Source: Bradyrhizobium monzae (GTDB taxonomy: Bacteria > Pseudomonadota > Alphaproteobacteria > Rhizobiales > Xanthobacteraceae). From it: a DNA stretch of 64,000 nt. The notes under the pieces are model-generated. The model saw only the letters and a list, made by a program, of their open reading frames with translations, was not told the DNA's origin and did no database searches. Every line of letters begins with the position of its first letter. The first letter of the stretch is position 1. Location of the stretch: assembly GCF_021458635.1 (NCBI RefSeq), contig NZ_JAIRDQ010000008.1:186001-250000 (forward strand), read 5' to 3'. The position numbers were made by a program, and so were the translations under genes. Positions 8,383 to 16,752 of this stretch are shown piece by piece.

Positions 8383-9153
8383 TCAGGCTTGCAGCAACGC
8401 GCGCTCGTCGGCGGGGATATTGTTCTCGGTGAGGTCCAGCTCGGTCAGCGAAAGGTCCTTGGCGACGTAGTCGTGGTAGAGGGCGGTGGTGTAGAGCAGC
8501 CGCATCTGCGCGCCGATCTCGCAGATCTTCAGGCAGCGCTGTTGAAGCTCGACCGTGTTGGCATGCTCAAGCACGATCTGGTAGCCGCGCTCGCCGTGAA
8601 TTTCGTCGGACACGATGTGAAGATCGAAGAACTCGACTTCCTCGTCGGTGAACTTGTACTTCTCCCGCAAGGTCGGCGTCTGCTTGCGGTAGATCGACGG
8701 CACCTGCGATTCCAGGCCGACCACGAGACCCGCCACGGCCACGATCGGGTCTTCGCGCATCGCGACCGCATAACACCAGCTTTGCAGTCCACGCGTCGTC
8801 GCGGTCATGTTGTCGGGATTCTTGACGCGTTCCGCGGTCGTGCCGCAGGCCTCGGCGAACCGGATCAGCAGGTCGGTGTGGCGGTCGCCACCGATCTCCT
8901 CCTCGTACATGTTGGCAAGCAGGAAGTCCTTGGCTTCCTGATACTGCTCCGGCATCCGCGCGTAGATGTAGCCGAGATAGTCCGCGAACGGGCCGACATA
9001 GTGGTAGTGGTTCTCCGCCCACGACGCGAGATGGGCCCGGCTCAGCTTGCCGCTCGCCCAGGCGATGCTGAACGGCGCCTTGTTGGCGCTCTTGCCCTTG
9101 ATTGCGTTCTCGAGAGCCGTGCGAAATTCCACATGGTTCATCAGCTTTTGCAT
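8383..9153 (-). CDS. Heme-oxygenase-fold diiron protein (HDO/TenA-PqqC-CADD superfamily)
   Basis: Predicted 256-residue all-helical iron enzyme, annotated elsewhere as the iron-containing redox enzyme family. A full set of candidate metal ligands is visible with HDO-type spacing: E85-x6-H92 in EEEIGGDRHT, E148 in VVGLESQ, and H179-x3-D183-x2-H186 in DLHIVSDEIHGE. Members activate O2 to oxidise, cleave or decarboxylate small substrates; the substrate here is unknown. The start at 9153 has GAGGAG just upstream. A longer in-frame version from 9261 would overlap the dyad at 9228-9244 and is rejected. It is first in an operon with two ferredoxins and divergent from a permease and an aldehyde dehydrogenase. 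TenA or PqqC activity is less likely, as no thiamine or PQQ genes are near. Confidence 0.87.
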   Translation of the reverse strand: MQKLMNHVEFRTALENAIKGKSANKAPFSIAWASGKLSRAHLASWAENHYHYVGPFADYLGYIYARMPEQYQEAKDFLLANMYEEEIGGDRHTDLLIRFAEACGTTAERVKNPDNMTATTRGLQSWCYAVAMREDPIVAVAGLVVGLESQVPSIYRKQTPTLREKYKFTDEEVEFFDLHIVSDEIHGERGYQIVLEHANTVELQQRCLKICEIGAQMRLLYTTALYHDYVAKDLSLTELDLTENNIPADERALLQA

Positions 9154-9227
9154 CGTCGCGCTCCTCTGTCGCCGTAGGAATGGGCTTTCTTCCGCCAGGG
9201 CCCGGAGGCTGATCGCGGTATAGATTT

Positions 9228-9244
9228 TCGTATACAGTATACGA
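9228..9244. promoter_or_regulatory. Perfect 17-bp palindrome, probable GntR/FCD operator
   Basis: TCGTATAC-A-GTATACGA is perfect over 8-bp arms around one central base. It lies 75 bp upstream of the diiron-protein ATG in the divergent intergenic region. FCD-type GntR proteins often bind short dyads of this kind, and such a gene closes the same operon. Confidence 0.75.
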
Positions 9245-9400
9245 TTATTGGTCGCCGTCAACGATCGGTCGGGCGTGAAGGGCTTCCAGCATCTCTAGGC
9301 CTTCGAATTTTAGTGCAGCAAATTCAACATGATCTGTAGAGATTCATCAGTCGACGCCAATCGGCTATGCACAGTGATGAAATTTAATTCTTGCATTAAT

Positions 9401-9416
9401 AGAATACAGTATACAA
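9401..9416. promoter_or_regulatory. Second GTATAC dyad, near the permease start
   Basis: The sequence AGAATAC-A-GTATACA shares the core ATACAGTATAC with the palindrome at 9228, with two arm mismatches. It lies about 30 bp before the permease ATG (9445). The pair would let one regulator control both divergent transcripts. Confidence 0.65.
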
Positions 9417-9444
9417 AAATGCGCGCGAGTGGGGAGGCTGGTTT

Positions 9445-10995
9445 ATGTCGATGCAGTCGCACGTTCCGATCGTTGCCGCGCACTGGGTGTACCTGTTCGG
9501 CGTCGCCATCATCGTCGTTACGATGATCTGGCGGGCCAATGTGGTCGTCCCATCGGTGATTGCGACCTTCCTTGTCACGCTGGCCTGGACGCACAGTCCG
9601 ATTGCCTCGCTCGGCAGCGTCTTCAATGCGAGCTTCACTGCCGCCAAGGAGCTCTTCAACATCTTCCTCGTGATCGCGCTGATGACGGCGCTGTTGAACG
9701 CGCTCAAGGTGCTGCGCTCCGACATTCGAATGGTCGAGCCGTTTCGCGCGGTGATGAAGGATGGGCACACGGCCTATTTCGTCCTGGCCGGCATCACCTA
9801 CGTCATCTCCTTGTTCTTCTGGCCGACGCCGGCTGTACCGCTGGTCTCCGCTGTGTTGCTGCCCGCGGCGATCGCGGCCGGACTGCCGCCGCTGGGCGGC
9901 GCGCTGGCGATTGCTATCGCCGGACAGGGCATGGCGCTGTCATCCGACTACGTGATCGGCGTTGCGCCAGGGATCAGTGCCAAGGCGGCCGGCGCTGCAG
10001 TCAGTGCCGCGACGGTCGCCGATCGGGCGTTGGTGCTGTCGCTGATCACCGGCGTCATTGCGCTGGTGTTGGGCTATTTCGCAATCCGCAAGCTCATCAC
10101 CAAGCCCGACGACAAGCTGCTCGAGCGCTGGCAGGCGCAGTCGACCAACGGAGAGCTGGCGCGCATCGCGGGCGAGGGCACTTTTGACAAGGTCGAGATT
10201 GCACGCGGGACCGCAGCCGACCAGAAGCCACTCGCATCCCAGGCTCAGATCGACAAGGCGCTCGCAACGGTGCCGGGTCGCCGGGAGAGATGGTCGAGGT
10301 TCTTTGCCATAGCGACGCCGATTGCCTTTCTTGGCGTCATCGTCGTGATGGTGCTGGCGAAGCTTGGCATTGGCCACGACCTCAAAGGCGGCGATGCCGC
10401 GGCTCTGGTCGGCGGTGTTGCGGCCGTGCTGATGATCCTGGCGTCACTCGCCGCCGACGAGTTCCGGAAATTCCTCGACGCCAGCGCCGACCATGTCACC
10501 GAGGGCTTCGTCTTCGCGTTCAAGGCGATGGGGTCGGTGCTGCCGATTGCCGGTTTCTTCTTTCTCGGTGCCGAGCCGTCTCTTTCTGCGCCTATCCTGG
10601 GCGTTCCCGCATCGCAGGCGCCCAATCTGCTGTTCGAACTGGTCCAGGCCGGGCAGCACTGGATTCCCGGTAACCAGGCCTTCGTCGCCTTCGGCGTGCT
10701 GATCGCGGGCATGATCACGGGCATCGACGGCTCGGGTTTCGCGGGCCTGCCGCTCACGGGCTCGCTGTCGGGCGCGCTTGCACCCACGGTCGGGCTTGAT
10801 CCTGCCACGCTGGCTGCGATCGGTCAGATGGGCGCGGTTTGGACCGGAGGCGGAACGTTGGTTGCGTGGTCGTCTCTGATCGCGGTCGCCGGGTTCGCGC
10901 GCGTGCCAGTGTTCCAGATCGTTCAGACCGTCATGGTTCCGGTGCTGGTGGGACTGGTGACCTCAACGATCTGCGCGCTCCTGATCTGGCATTGA
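9445..10995 (+). CDS. Multi-spanning permease, IT-superfamily-like
   Basis: A 516-residue integral membrane protein with about 12 hydrophobic segments in two halves, separated by a hydrophilic cytoplasmic stretch near residues 215-285 (KPDDKLLERWQAQ to PGRRERWSRF). Gly/Pro-rich loops such as FFWPTPAVPLVSAVLLP and GIDGSGFAGLPLTGSLSG resemble the re-entrant loops of ion-transporter (IT) superfamily carriers for organic anions. I cannot assign a specific family. GGGGAGG precedes the ATG. It is followed 17 bp later by an aldehyde dehydrogenase gene, and probably imports the substrate of this locus. Confidence 0.82.
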   Translation: MSMQSHVPIVAAHWVYLFGVAIIVVTMIWRANVVVPSVIATFLVTLAWTHSPIASLGSVFNASFTAAKELFNIFLVIALMTALLNALKVLRSDIRMVEPFRAVMKDGHTAYFVLAGITYVISLFFWPTPAVPLVSAVLLPAAIAAGLPPLGGALAIAIAGQGMALSSDYVIGVAPGISAKAAGAAVSAATVADRALVLSLITGVIALVLGYFAIRKLITKPDDKLLERWQAQSTNGELARIAGEGTFDKVEIARGTAADQKPLASQAQIDKALATVPGRRERWSRFFAIATPIAFLGVIVVMVLAKLGIGHDLKGGDAAALVGGVAAVLMILASLAADEFRKFLDASADHVTEGFVFAFKAMGSVLPIAGFFFLGAEPSLSAPILGVPASQAPNLLFELVQAGQHWIPGNQAFVAFGVLIAGMITGIDGSGFAGLPLTGSLSGALAPTVGLDPATLAAIGQMGAVWTGGGTLVAWSSLIAVAGFARVPVFQIVQTVMVPVLVGLVTSTICALLIWH

Positions 10996-11012
10996 AGGAG
11001 GTTCGGCAAGTC

Positions 11013-12506
11013 ATGAGCGAGGTTGCGGCAAAGAGTGCGCCCACTCCCGGAGAGGGCGCGGAGGTCAGGGAATTCCCGACCCTCGTCAATGGCGAGTGGC
11101 TTCACGGCGTGTCCAAGCCGTTCGACAACATCAACCCGGCCGACACATCCGACATCGTCGGCCGTTTCCAGGCTTCGACCGCGGCTGAGGCAGGTCTTGC
11201 CGTAGCCGCGGCCTCCGCGGCGTTCGAGCGCTGGAAAAAGACCTCGGTCTCGGCGCGTGCCGCCATTCTGAACCGCGCGGCCGATCATCTCGAGGCAAAC
11301 GCGGACCGAAATGCACGCGAGATGACGCGGGAAATGGGCAAGGCGCTCAATCTCGCCAAGGACGAGATCCTGCGCTCGGCGCAGACGCTGCGGTTTTATG
11401 CGGTCGAAGGTCAGTCCCTGACCGGCGAGGTGTTCCCGAACGACGATCCCGATATGACGGTCTATACCTTGCGGGAGCCGCTCGGCGTCGTTACCGTCAT
11501 CACGCCCTGGAATTTCCCCATCTCCATACCGGCGCGCAAGATCGCGCCCGCGCTGATGACCGGAAACACCGTCGTCTTCAAGCCATCGTCCGATGCGCCG
11601 CTGAGCGGCTACCGGCTCGTCGAGGCGCTTGTTGCGGGGGGCCTGCCGAAAGGTGTCCTCAATTTTATCACAGGTGCGGCCGGTGAAGTCGGTGCGGCCA
11701 TCACCCAGGCGCCGGCGGTGCGCGCCATCTCCTTCACCGGGTCGACCGCGGCCGGCGAACACATCTGCCGCTCGGTCGGATTCACCACGCGGACCCAAAT
11801 GGAATTGGGCGGCAAGAATCCCCTGATCGTCATGGACGACGCCGATCTCGACAAGGCGGTCGACCTGACCATCAAGGGTGGCCTGTCGCTTGCCGGCCAA
11901 GCCTGCACGGGCACAAGCCGCGTCCTCGTCATGAGGCAGGTACGGGCCGAGTTCACCGAGAAGCTGGTGGAAAGGATAAAGGCCCTGAAGATCGGCAGCG
12001 GCCTGACGGCCGGGATGGACATGGGACCACTGGCGACCGCCAGGCAGCTCGAGACAGTGTTGCGCTATGTCGCGATCGGAAAGCAGGAGGCGACCCACCT
12101 CTACGGCGGCGAACGGCTCACGGGTGCCGGCTACGACGGCGGCTACTACGTCGCACCGGCTGTCTTCACCGATGTGACGCAGCAGATGGCGGTCGCGCGT
12201 GAGGAAATTTTCGGCCCCGTCCTCGCGATCATCGAGGTCGAGTCCTACGCAGACGCCATCGCGAAGGCGAACGACACGGAATACGGTTTGTCGGCCGCAA
12301 TTGCGACGCGCAACCCGCGCGTCATGCACGATTTCGCCAATGACATTCAGTCGGGGACCGTCAAGATCAACCGCACCACGACAGGTAATCTGATCAATGC
12401 GCCGTTCGGCGGCGTGAAGCGCTCGAGTACATCGACGTTCCGCGAGTCCGGCCGCGCCGGTCTCGAATTCTATACGCAGATCAAGACCGTGTACCGCGGC
12501 TGCTGA
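11013..12506 (+). CDS. NAD(P)-dependent aldehyde dehydrogenase
   Basis: A 497-residue ALDH-superfamily enzyme oxidising an aldehyde to the acid. Seen are the Rossmann segment TPWNFPISIPARKIAPAL, the FTGSTAAGEHI glycine motif, the general-base Glu in MELGGKNP and the catalytic Cys in LAGQACTGTSR. The C-terminal EEIFGPVLAI motif is intact. The start at 11013 follows AAGGAGG; a longer in-frame reading from 10839 would overlap the permease. The active-site segment resembles ketoglutarate-semialdehyde and benzaldehyde-type enzymes, but the substrate is not certain. In context it may process the product of the diiron enzyme. Confidence 0.93.
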   Translation: MSEVAAKSAPTPGEGAEVREFPTLVNGEWLHGVSKPFDNINPADTSDIVGRFQASTAAEAGLAVAAASAAFERWKKTSVSARAAILNRAADHLEANADRNAREMTREMGKALNLAKDEILRSAQTLRFYAVEGQSLTGEVFPNDDPDMTVYTLREPLGVVTVITPWNFPISIPARKIAPALMTGNTVVFKPSSDAPLSGYRLVEALVAGGLPKGVLNFITGAAGEVGAAITQAPAVRAISFTGSTAAGEHICRSVGFTTRTQMELGGKNPLIVMDDADLDKAVDLTIKGGLSLAGQACTGTSRVLVMRQVRAEFTEKLVERIKALKIGSGLTAGMDMGPLATARQLETVLRYVAIGKQEATHLYGGERLTGAGYDGGYYVAPAVFTDVTQQMAVAREEIFGPVLAIIEVESYADAIAKANDTEYGLSAAIATRNPRVMHDFANDIQSGTVKINRTTTGNLINAPFGGVKRSSTSTFRESGRAGLEFYTQIKTVYRGC

Positions 12507-12552
12507 ATGACAATTCCAGACGATGCCGCGCTGCTGACGGAAGAGGTATGAG

Positions 12553-13026
12553 ATGAGGAAATCGATCAAGCTCGAATTGTCGGAAGCCAGGCACATGGCG
12601 GCCGCAGCGCTGAAAAAGGCCGACGAAATCGGCGTCCCCGAGACAGTCTGCATCGTGGACGACGGCGGTTACCCGCTCATTCTTGAGCGGATGGACGGAG
12701 CGCGCGTCACCGGCCCGCAGATCGCCTGGAACAAGGCCTTCACGGCGGCCGGCCACAAGCGCTCAACGCACCTGTTCAACCAGATGCCGAACGGACCGGC
12801 GCTTCCCGGCAACGAGGCGTTCGGAATCCAGTGGAGTTTCGAGGGTAGATTCGCCGTGTTCGTCGGCGGCTTCCCGATCGTGGTCGACGACGAGGTGATC
12901 GGCGGCGTCGGCCTCAGCGGCGGCAATGGTGAGCAGGACACGCATTGCGGTGTTGCTGCTTTGCAGGCGCTTCAGGATGTTCTGGCCGGCCACCGCGTGC
13001 TGGTCGCAGCCGACATCAAAAAATGA
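12553..13026 (+). CDS. GlcG/HbpS family heme-binding-like protein
   Basis: A 157-residue single-domain protein of the GlcG/HbpS family. It starts MRKSIKLELSEARHMAAAAL, with the family pattern VCIVDDGGYPLILERMDGA and the Gly-rich end GGVGLSGGNGEQDTHCGVAA. Members often accompany oxidative catabolic operons; some bind heme, and most are of unknown role. It sits 46 bp after the aldehyde dehydrogenase and is last in the plus-strand set. There is no signal peptide, so it is cytoplasmic here. Confidence 0.9.
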   Translation: MRKSIKLELSEARHMAAAALKKADEIGVPETVCIVDDGGYPLILERMDGARVTGPQIAWNKAFTAAGHKRSTHLFNQMPNGPALPGNEAFGIQWSFEGRFAVFVGGFPIVVDDEVIGGVGLSGGNGEQDTHCGVAALQALQDVLAGHRVLVAADIKK

Positions 13027-13035
13027 GCATCGATA

Positions 13036-13059
13036 CGGGCGGGATGTCGCGCCCGCCCG
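13036..13059. terminator. Bidirectional hairpin between convergent genes
   Basis: CGGGCGGG and CCCGCCCG form a perfect 8-bp GC stem with an 8-nt loop between the convergent ends of the GlcG-like gene and the SDR gene. There is no clear T-run on either side. Confidence 0.5.
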
Positions 13060-13082
13060 ATACGATCACGAGGCTGGGTTGG

Positions 13083-13850
13083 CTAGGCGAGCCCGCCGTC
13101 GACCCGGAAACACTGGCAGGTGATGCGCTGGCTCGCGTCGGAGGCGAGGTAGAGCGCCATGTCGGCGATGTCCTCGGGCGTCACCGCATCGGGAATGGCC
13201 TGGCGTGTGCGCAGCTCGGCGATGGCCTGCTCGTTGGGAAACCACAGCCGGCGTTGCCGCTCGGTGATCACCATCCCCGGCGCGATCGCGTTGACGCGGA
13301 TCCGGTCGGCGCCGAACCGGCGGCCCAACGAATTGGTGAAGCCGACGATCGCTGCCTTGGCCGCGGCGTAGACCGGCAGCGCCGGCGCGCCGCGCATCCA
13401 GGCCACCGACGACATGTTGATGATCGAGCCGCCGCCACGCGCCTGCATTTGCGGCACCACGGCTTGCGCGGCAAAGAAAACGTGCTTGAGATTGACGCCG
13501 ATCGTCCAGTCGAATTCGGCCGGCGTCACGTCTGCCAGCACCTGGCGCTGGTCATTGGCGGCGTTGTTGACGAGAACCGCGGCATCGCCGAGCGATCCCT
13601 GCACCTTCGCGAGCGCTGCGCGCAGGGCGTCGATGTCGAGGAGGTCACAGGGCACGAACAGGGGCGCGGTGCTGGACGTTTTCGCCACCTCGTGCGCCAG
13701 CGCTTCGCCGGCCTGCGTATCGATGTCGAGGAAAGCGACGCGGGACCCCTGCGCGGCGAAAGCGCGCACGAAGGCGGCGCCGATGCCGCTGGCACCCCCA
13801 GTGATCAGCACCACGCGGTCCGCGAGGCTGGCGTAACTCGTCTTGGTCAT
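13083..13850 (-). CDS. SDR-family sugar/alcohol dehydrogenase
   Basis: A 255-residue classical short-chain dehydrogenase. Cofactor motif TGGASGIG lies near residue 18; NNAAND follows. The catalytic Ser is in INMSSVAWM and Tyr/Lys are in VYAAAKAAI. LDID after beta-2 suggests preference for NAD. It ends with a Cys-containing tail, QRITCQCFRVDGGLA. Its start overlaps the ATPase stop (ATGA, 13847-13850). As the last gene of the sugar ABC operon it probably oxidises the imported sugar or polyol. Rhamnose-, galactose- or xylose-type dehydrogenase cannot be told apart from sequence alone. Confidence 0.9.
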   Translation of the reverse strand: MTKTSYASLADRVVLITGGASGIGAAFVRAFAAQGSRVAFLDIDTQAGEALAHEVAKTSSTAPLFVPCDLLDIDALRAALAKVQGSLGDAAVLVNNAANDQRQVLADVTPAEFDWTIGVNLKHVFFAAQAVVPQMQARGGGSIINMSSVAWMRGAPALPVYAAAKAAIVGFTNSLGRRFGADRIRVNAIAPGMVITERQRRLWFPNEQAIAELRTRQAIPDAVTPEDIADMALYLASDASQRITCQCFRVDGGLA

Positions 13851-14962
13851 GCGATCAGTCGCTCCGTCTCAGGGTCGAACAGGCAAATTCGGCGGGTATC
13901 GAGGGCGAAAGAGGCGGTCCCGCCCGGCGTCGGGCGGATGTCGGGCGAGATGCGCGCCTGCGCGGGCTCGCCGCCAAGCCGCAGCAGGACAATGGTCTCC
14001 GCGCCGGTGGGCTCGACCAGCTCGACGGGTGCGGTGACGATGACGGGCGCGCTCGTGGCGCCAGAGAACACGCGATCGCCCTCGGCGATGCACTCCGGCC
14101 GGATTCCAAGCACCACTTCGCGGCCGACATAGGACGCCGCTGCGTCGTAGTCCTGGAGGCGGAGACGAACCTCGTCCGGCCGGCCTGCGCCGATCACCGC
14201 CACAGGCCCGCCGGTGTCGGCCTCGAGCCGTGCCGCCATCGTGTTCATCGGCGGCGAGCCCATGAAGCGGGCGACGAACAGATTGGCCGGATAGCGGTAC
14301 ACGGTGTCGGGGTCGGCGAATTGCTGTACCACGCCGCGATGCATCACGGCGATGCGAGTTGCCATCGTCATCGCCTCGATCTGGTCGTGGGTGACATAGA
14401 CGATGGTGGCGCCGATGCGCTGGTGCAGCCGCTTGATCTCCATCCGCATCTCGACCCGCAGCTTGGCGTCGAGATTGGAGAGCGGCTCGTCGAACAGGAA
14501 GAGCAGGGGATCGCGCACCAGCGCGCGCCCCATCGCCACGCGCTGGCGCTGGCCGCCGGACAGTTGCGACGGTTTGCGGCCGAGCAGGGGCTCGATCTGG
14601 AGCAGCTTGGCCACGTTTGCCAGCGCCTTCTCCTGCTCCGCCTTGGCGACGTGCCGGCATTCCATGCCGAAGGTGATGTTCTGGCGCACCGTCATCGACG
14701 GATAGAGCGCGTAGGACTGGAACACCATGGCGATGTCGCGGTCCTTGGGCGGGACGTCGTTGACCACGCGCCCCCCGATCTCGATGGTGCCGTCGCTTGC
14801 CCGATCGAGCCCGGCGACGATGTTGAGCAGCGTGGACTTGCCGCAGCCGGACGGCCCGACCAGCACGGTGAATTCGCCGCTCTCGATGTCGAGGTCGATG
14901 CCCTTCAGCACCTCCAGATTGGCGTAGCGCTTCGACAGGGCGCGAATGCTCAGAGCTGCCAT
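13847..14962 (-). CDS. Sugar ABC transporter ATP-binding protein (UgpC/MalK type)
   Basis: A 371-residue ATPase driving carbohydrate import at the inner membrane. Walker A GPSGCGKST, Q-loop VFQSYALYP, signature LSGGQRQRVAMGRA, Walker B LFLFDEPLSNLDAKLR and switch His VTHDQIEAMT are all intact. A C-terminal TOBE domain (about residues 240-365) is typical of the CUT1/MalK group. It is coupled to the SDR gene downstream and lies 10 bp after a permease gene. Membership in a CUT1 family transporter is clear; the sugar is not. Confidence 0.95.
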   Translation of the reverse strand: MAALSIRALSKRYANLEVLKGIDLDIESGEFTVLVGPSGCGKSTLLNIVAGLDRASDGTIEIGGRVVNDVPPKDRDIAMVFQSYALYPSMTVRQNITFGMECRHVAKAEQEKALANVAKLLQIEPLLGRKPSQLSGGQRQRVAMGRALVRDPLLFLFDEPLSNLDAKLRVEMRMEIKRLHQRIGATIVYVTHDQIEAMTMATRIAVMHRGVVQQFADPDTVYRYPANLFVARFMGSPPMNTMAARLEADTGGPVAVIGAGRPDEVRLRLQDYDAAASYVGREVVLGIRPECIAEGDRVFSGATSAPVIVTAPVELVEPTGAETIVLLRLGGEPAQARISPDIRPTPGGTASFALDTRRICLFDPETERLIA

Positions 14963-14972
14963 GACACATCCA

Positions 14973-15830
14973 TCATTTTACGGCCCCGGCAGTGAGGCCG
15001 CGTACGAAATACCTGCCGCCGAAGAGATAGATCAGCAAAGTGGGCAGCGCCGCGATGATCACCGCGGCGCTCTGCACGCCATGCTGCGGGATATCTGCGA
15101 CCGCGGCAGACAGCGCGATGAGCGCGGCCGTCACAGGCTGCTGCTGGCCGGTCGTGAATGTCACGCCATAGAGGAACTCGTTCCAGATGTGGGTGAACTG
15201 CCAGATCACGGTGACGATCAGGATGGGAGACGAGAGCGGCAGGATGATGCGCCAGAAAATACGAAAGAACCCGGCGCCATCGATCCGTGCCGCCCTGATC
15301 AGTTCATGCGGAATGGCGATATAGTAATTCCGACAGAACAGCACGGTGAAGGAGAGCCCCTGGATCGTGTGAATCAGCACCAGGCCCCACAGCGTGTTGA
15401 TGAGCCCGATGTCCCGCAACACGATGGTCCAGGGCAGCAAGCGCATCTGCTGGGGCAGGAAGAGACCGAGGGTGACGATGCCGTAGATCCAGTTGTCGCC
15501 GCGAAAACGCCAGAGCGACACGGCGTAACCCGCGACGGCACCGAGCAGGGTGGAGAAAATCGTCGCGGGGATCGTGATGAGCGCGGAGTTCAGCACGTAC
15601 GGCCGGATGCCGGCGCAGGTCTCGGCGACGCAGAAGCCGCTCCAGGCCAGCGCGTAGTTGCCCCAGGCCAAATGTTGCGGCCAGCCGATCATCGAGCCTT
15701 GCGCGATCTCCTCGTTGGTCCGGAGCGAGTTCAGCACGACGACGACCAGCGGCGCGAGATAGGCGGCCGCGAACAATGTCACGACGAGATAGATCAGAAT
15801 CCGGCTCGGGGCGAAGCTGCGGTCACGCAT
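14973..15830 (-). CDS. Sugar ABC transporter permease (MalG-like)
   Basis: A 285-residue inner membrane protein with about six helices, starting MRDRSFAPSRILIYLVV. The EAA coupling-loop region reads IPHELIRAARIDGAGFFRIFWRI near residues 185-207. It is the MalG-type partner of the CUT1 transporter. ATG 15830 is chosen over an in-frame start at 15869, because it leaves only an 8-bp overlap with the upstream permease gene. Confidence 0.93.
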   Translation of the reverse strand: MRDRSFAPSRILIYLVVTLFAAAYLAPLVVVVLNSLRTNEEIAQGSMIGWPQHLAWGNYALAWSGFCVAETCAGIRPYVLNSALITIPATIFSTLLGAVAGYAVSLWRFRGDNWIYGIVTLGLFLPQQMRLLPWTIVLRDIGLINTLWGLVLIHTIQGLSFTVLFCRNYYIAIPHELIRAARIDGAGFFRIFWRIILPLSSPILIVTVIWQFTHIWNEFLYGVTFTTGQQQPVTAALIALSAAVADIPQHGVQSAAVIIAALPTLLIYLFGGRYFVRGLTAGAVK

Positions 15831-16752
15831 GGGTGGCCTGCCGTCGCTGGACGTAACGCCACGCCGCATAGGGCAGCAGCACCGCGAGCAGAATGAGCAG
15901 CATCAGCACTGCCGCCGCCGCGCCGCGGCCGAGCTGGCTGCGCTGGAACATCAAATCGTAGACGACAAGGGCCGGGAGCTGGGTCGCGATGCCGGGCCCG
16001 CCGTTGGTGAGCGCGCGGACGAGGTCGAAGGCCGAAATCGCGAATTGCAGCTGGACGACGACGACGGTGATGGTGATCGGCCAGAGCGTCGGCAGAATGA
16101 CGCGCCAATAGGTTCGGAACGGTCCGGCGCCGTCGATCTGCGCGGCCCTGATGATGTCGGCGTCGACGGAGCGAAGGCCGGCCAGGAACAGCGCCATGGC
16201 GAAGCCCGAGGATTGCCAGATCGCAGCGATGACGATGGTCCAGATCGCCATGTCGCGATTGACCAGCCAATCGAAGTGGAAGGAGCTCCAGCCGAGGTCA
16301 TGGACGAGCTTCTCGATCCCGATGCCGGGATTGAGCAGCCAGCTCCAGACCGTGCCGGTGACGACGAACGACACCGCGAGGGGGTACAGGAAGATGGTGC
16401 GCAGCACGTTCTCGCCGCGAATGCGCTGCTCGAGCAGGACCGCAAGCACAAGACCGGTGACCAAACTCAGCAGCACGAAAGCGATGCCGAACAGCAGCAG
16501 ATTGTCGAAGGCGATTTGCCAGTTCCGTGACGCCAGGACCGCGTTGTAGTTGCGCAAGCCCACCCAGCCCGAGACCGGAACGAGGGTGGATGGCGTGAAT
16601 GAAATCCAGATCGTCCAGATCGAAAACGAAATGAGGTGCGCTGCTGACAACAGCAGCGGCACCCAGATCATCAGATACTCGGGCAGTCGACGTACCGTCT
16701 CAGAGGTCGCCGACCGGCCCGGTCGCATTGCTGTCGAGACGGCGTCGGTCAA
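15823..16752 (-). CDS. Sugar ABC transporter permease (MalF-like)
   Basis: A 309-residue inner membrane protein with about six transmembrane helices. Its EAA loop reads VDADIIRAAQIDGAGPFRTY, the site that contacts the ATPase. The start overlaps the stop of the binding-protein gene (ATGA, 16749-16752), indicating coupled translation. With the MalG-like subunit it forms the translocation pore of the CUT1 importer. Confidence 0.93.
   Translation of the reverse strand: MTDAVSTAMRPGRSATSETVRRLPEYLMIWVPLLLSAAHLISFSIWTIWISFTPSTLVPVSGWVGLRNYNAVLASRNWQIAFDNLLLFGIAFVLLSLVTGLVLAVLLEQRIRGENVLRTIFLYPLAVSFVVTGTVWSWLLNPGIGIEKLVHDLGWSSFHFDWLVNRDMAIWTIVIAAIWQSSGFAMALFLAGLRSVDADIIRAAQIDGAGPFRTYWRVILPTLWPITITVVVVQLQFAISAFDLVRALTNGGPGIATQLPALVVYDLMFQRSQLGRGAAAAVLMLLILLAVLLPYAAWRYVQRRQATHA

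Noticed and set aside
10923..12653. 576-codon open frame antisense to the aldehyde dehydrogenase
   Set aside because: Shadow of a high-GC gene whose sense protein has all catalytic motifs.
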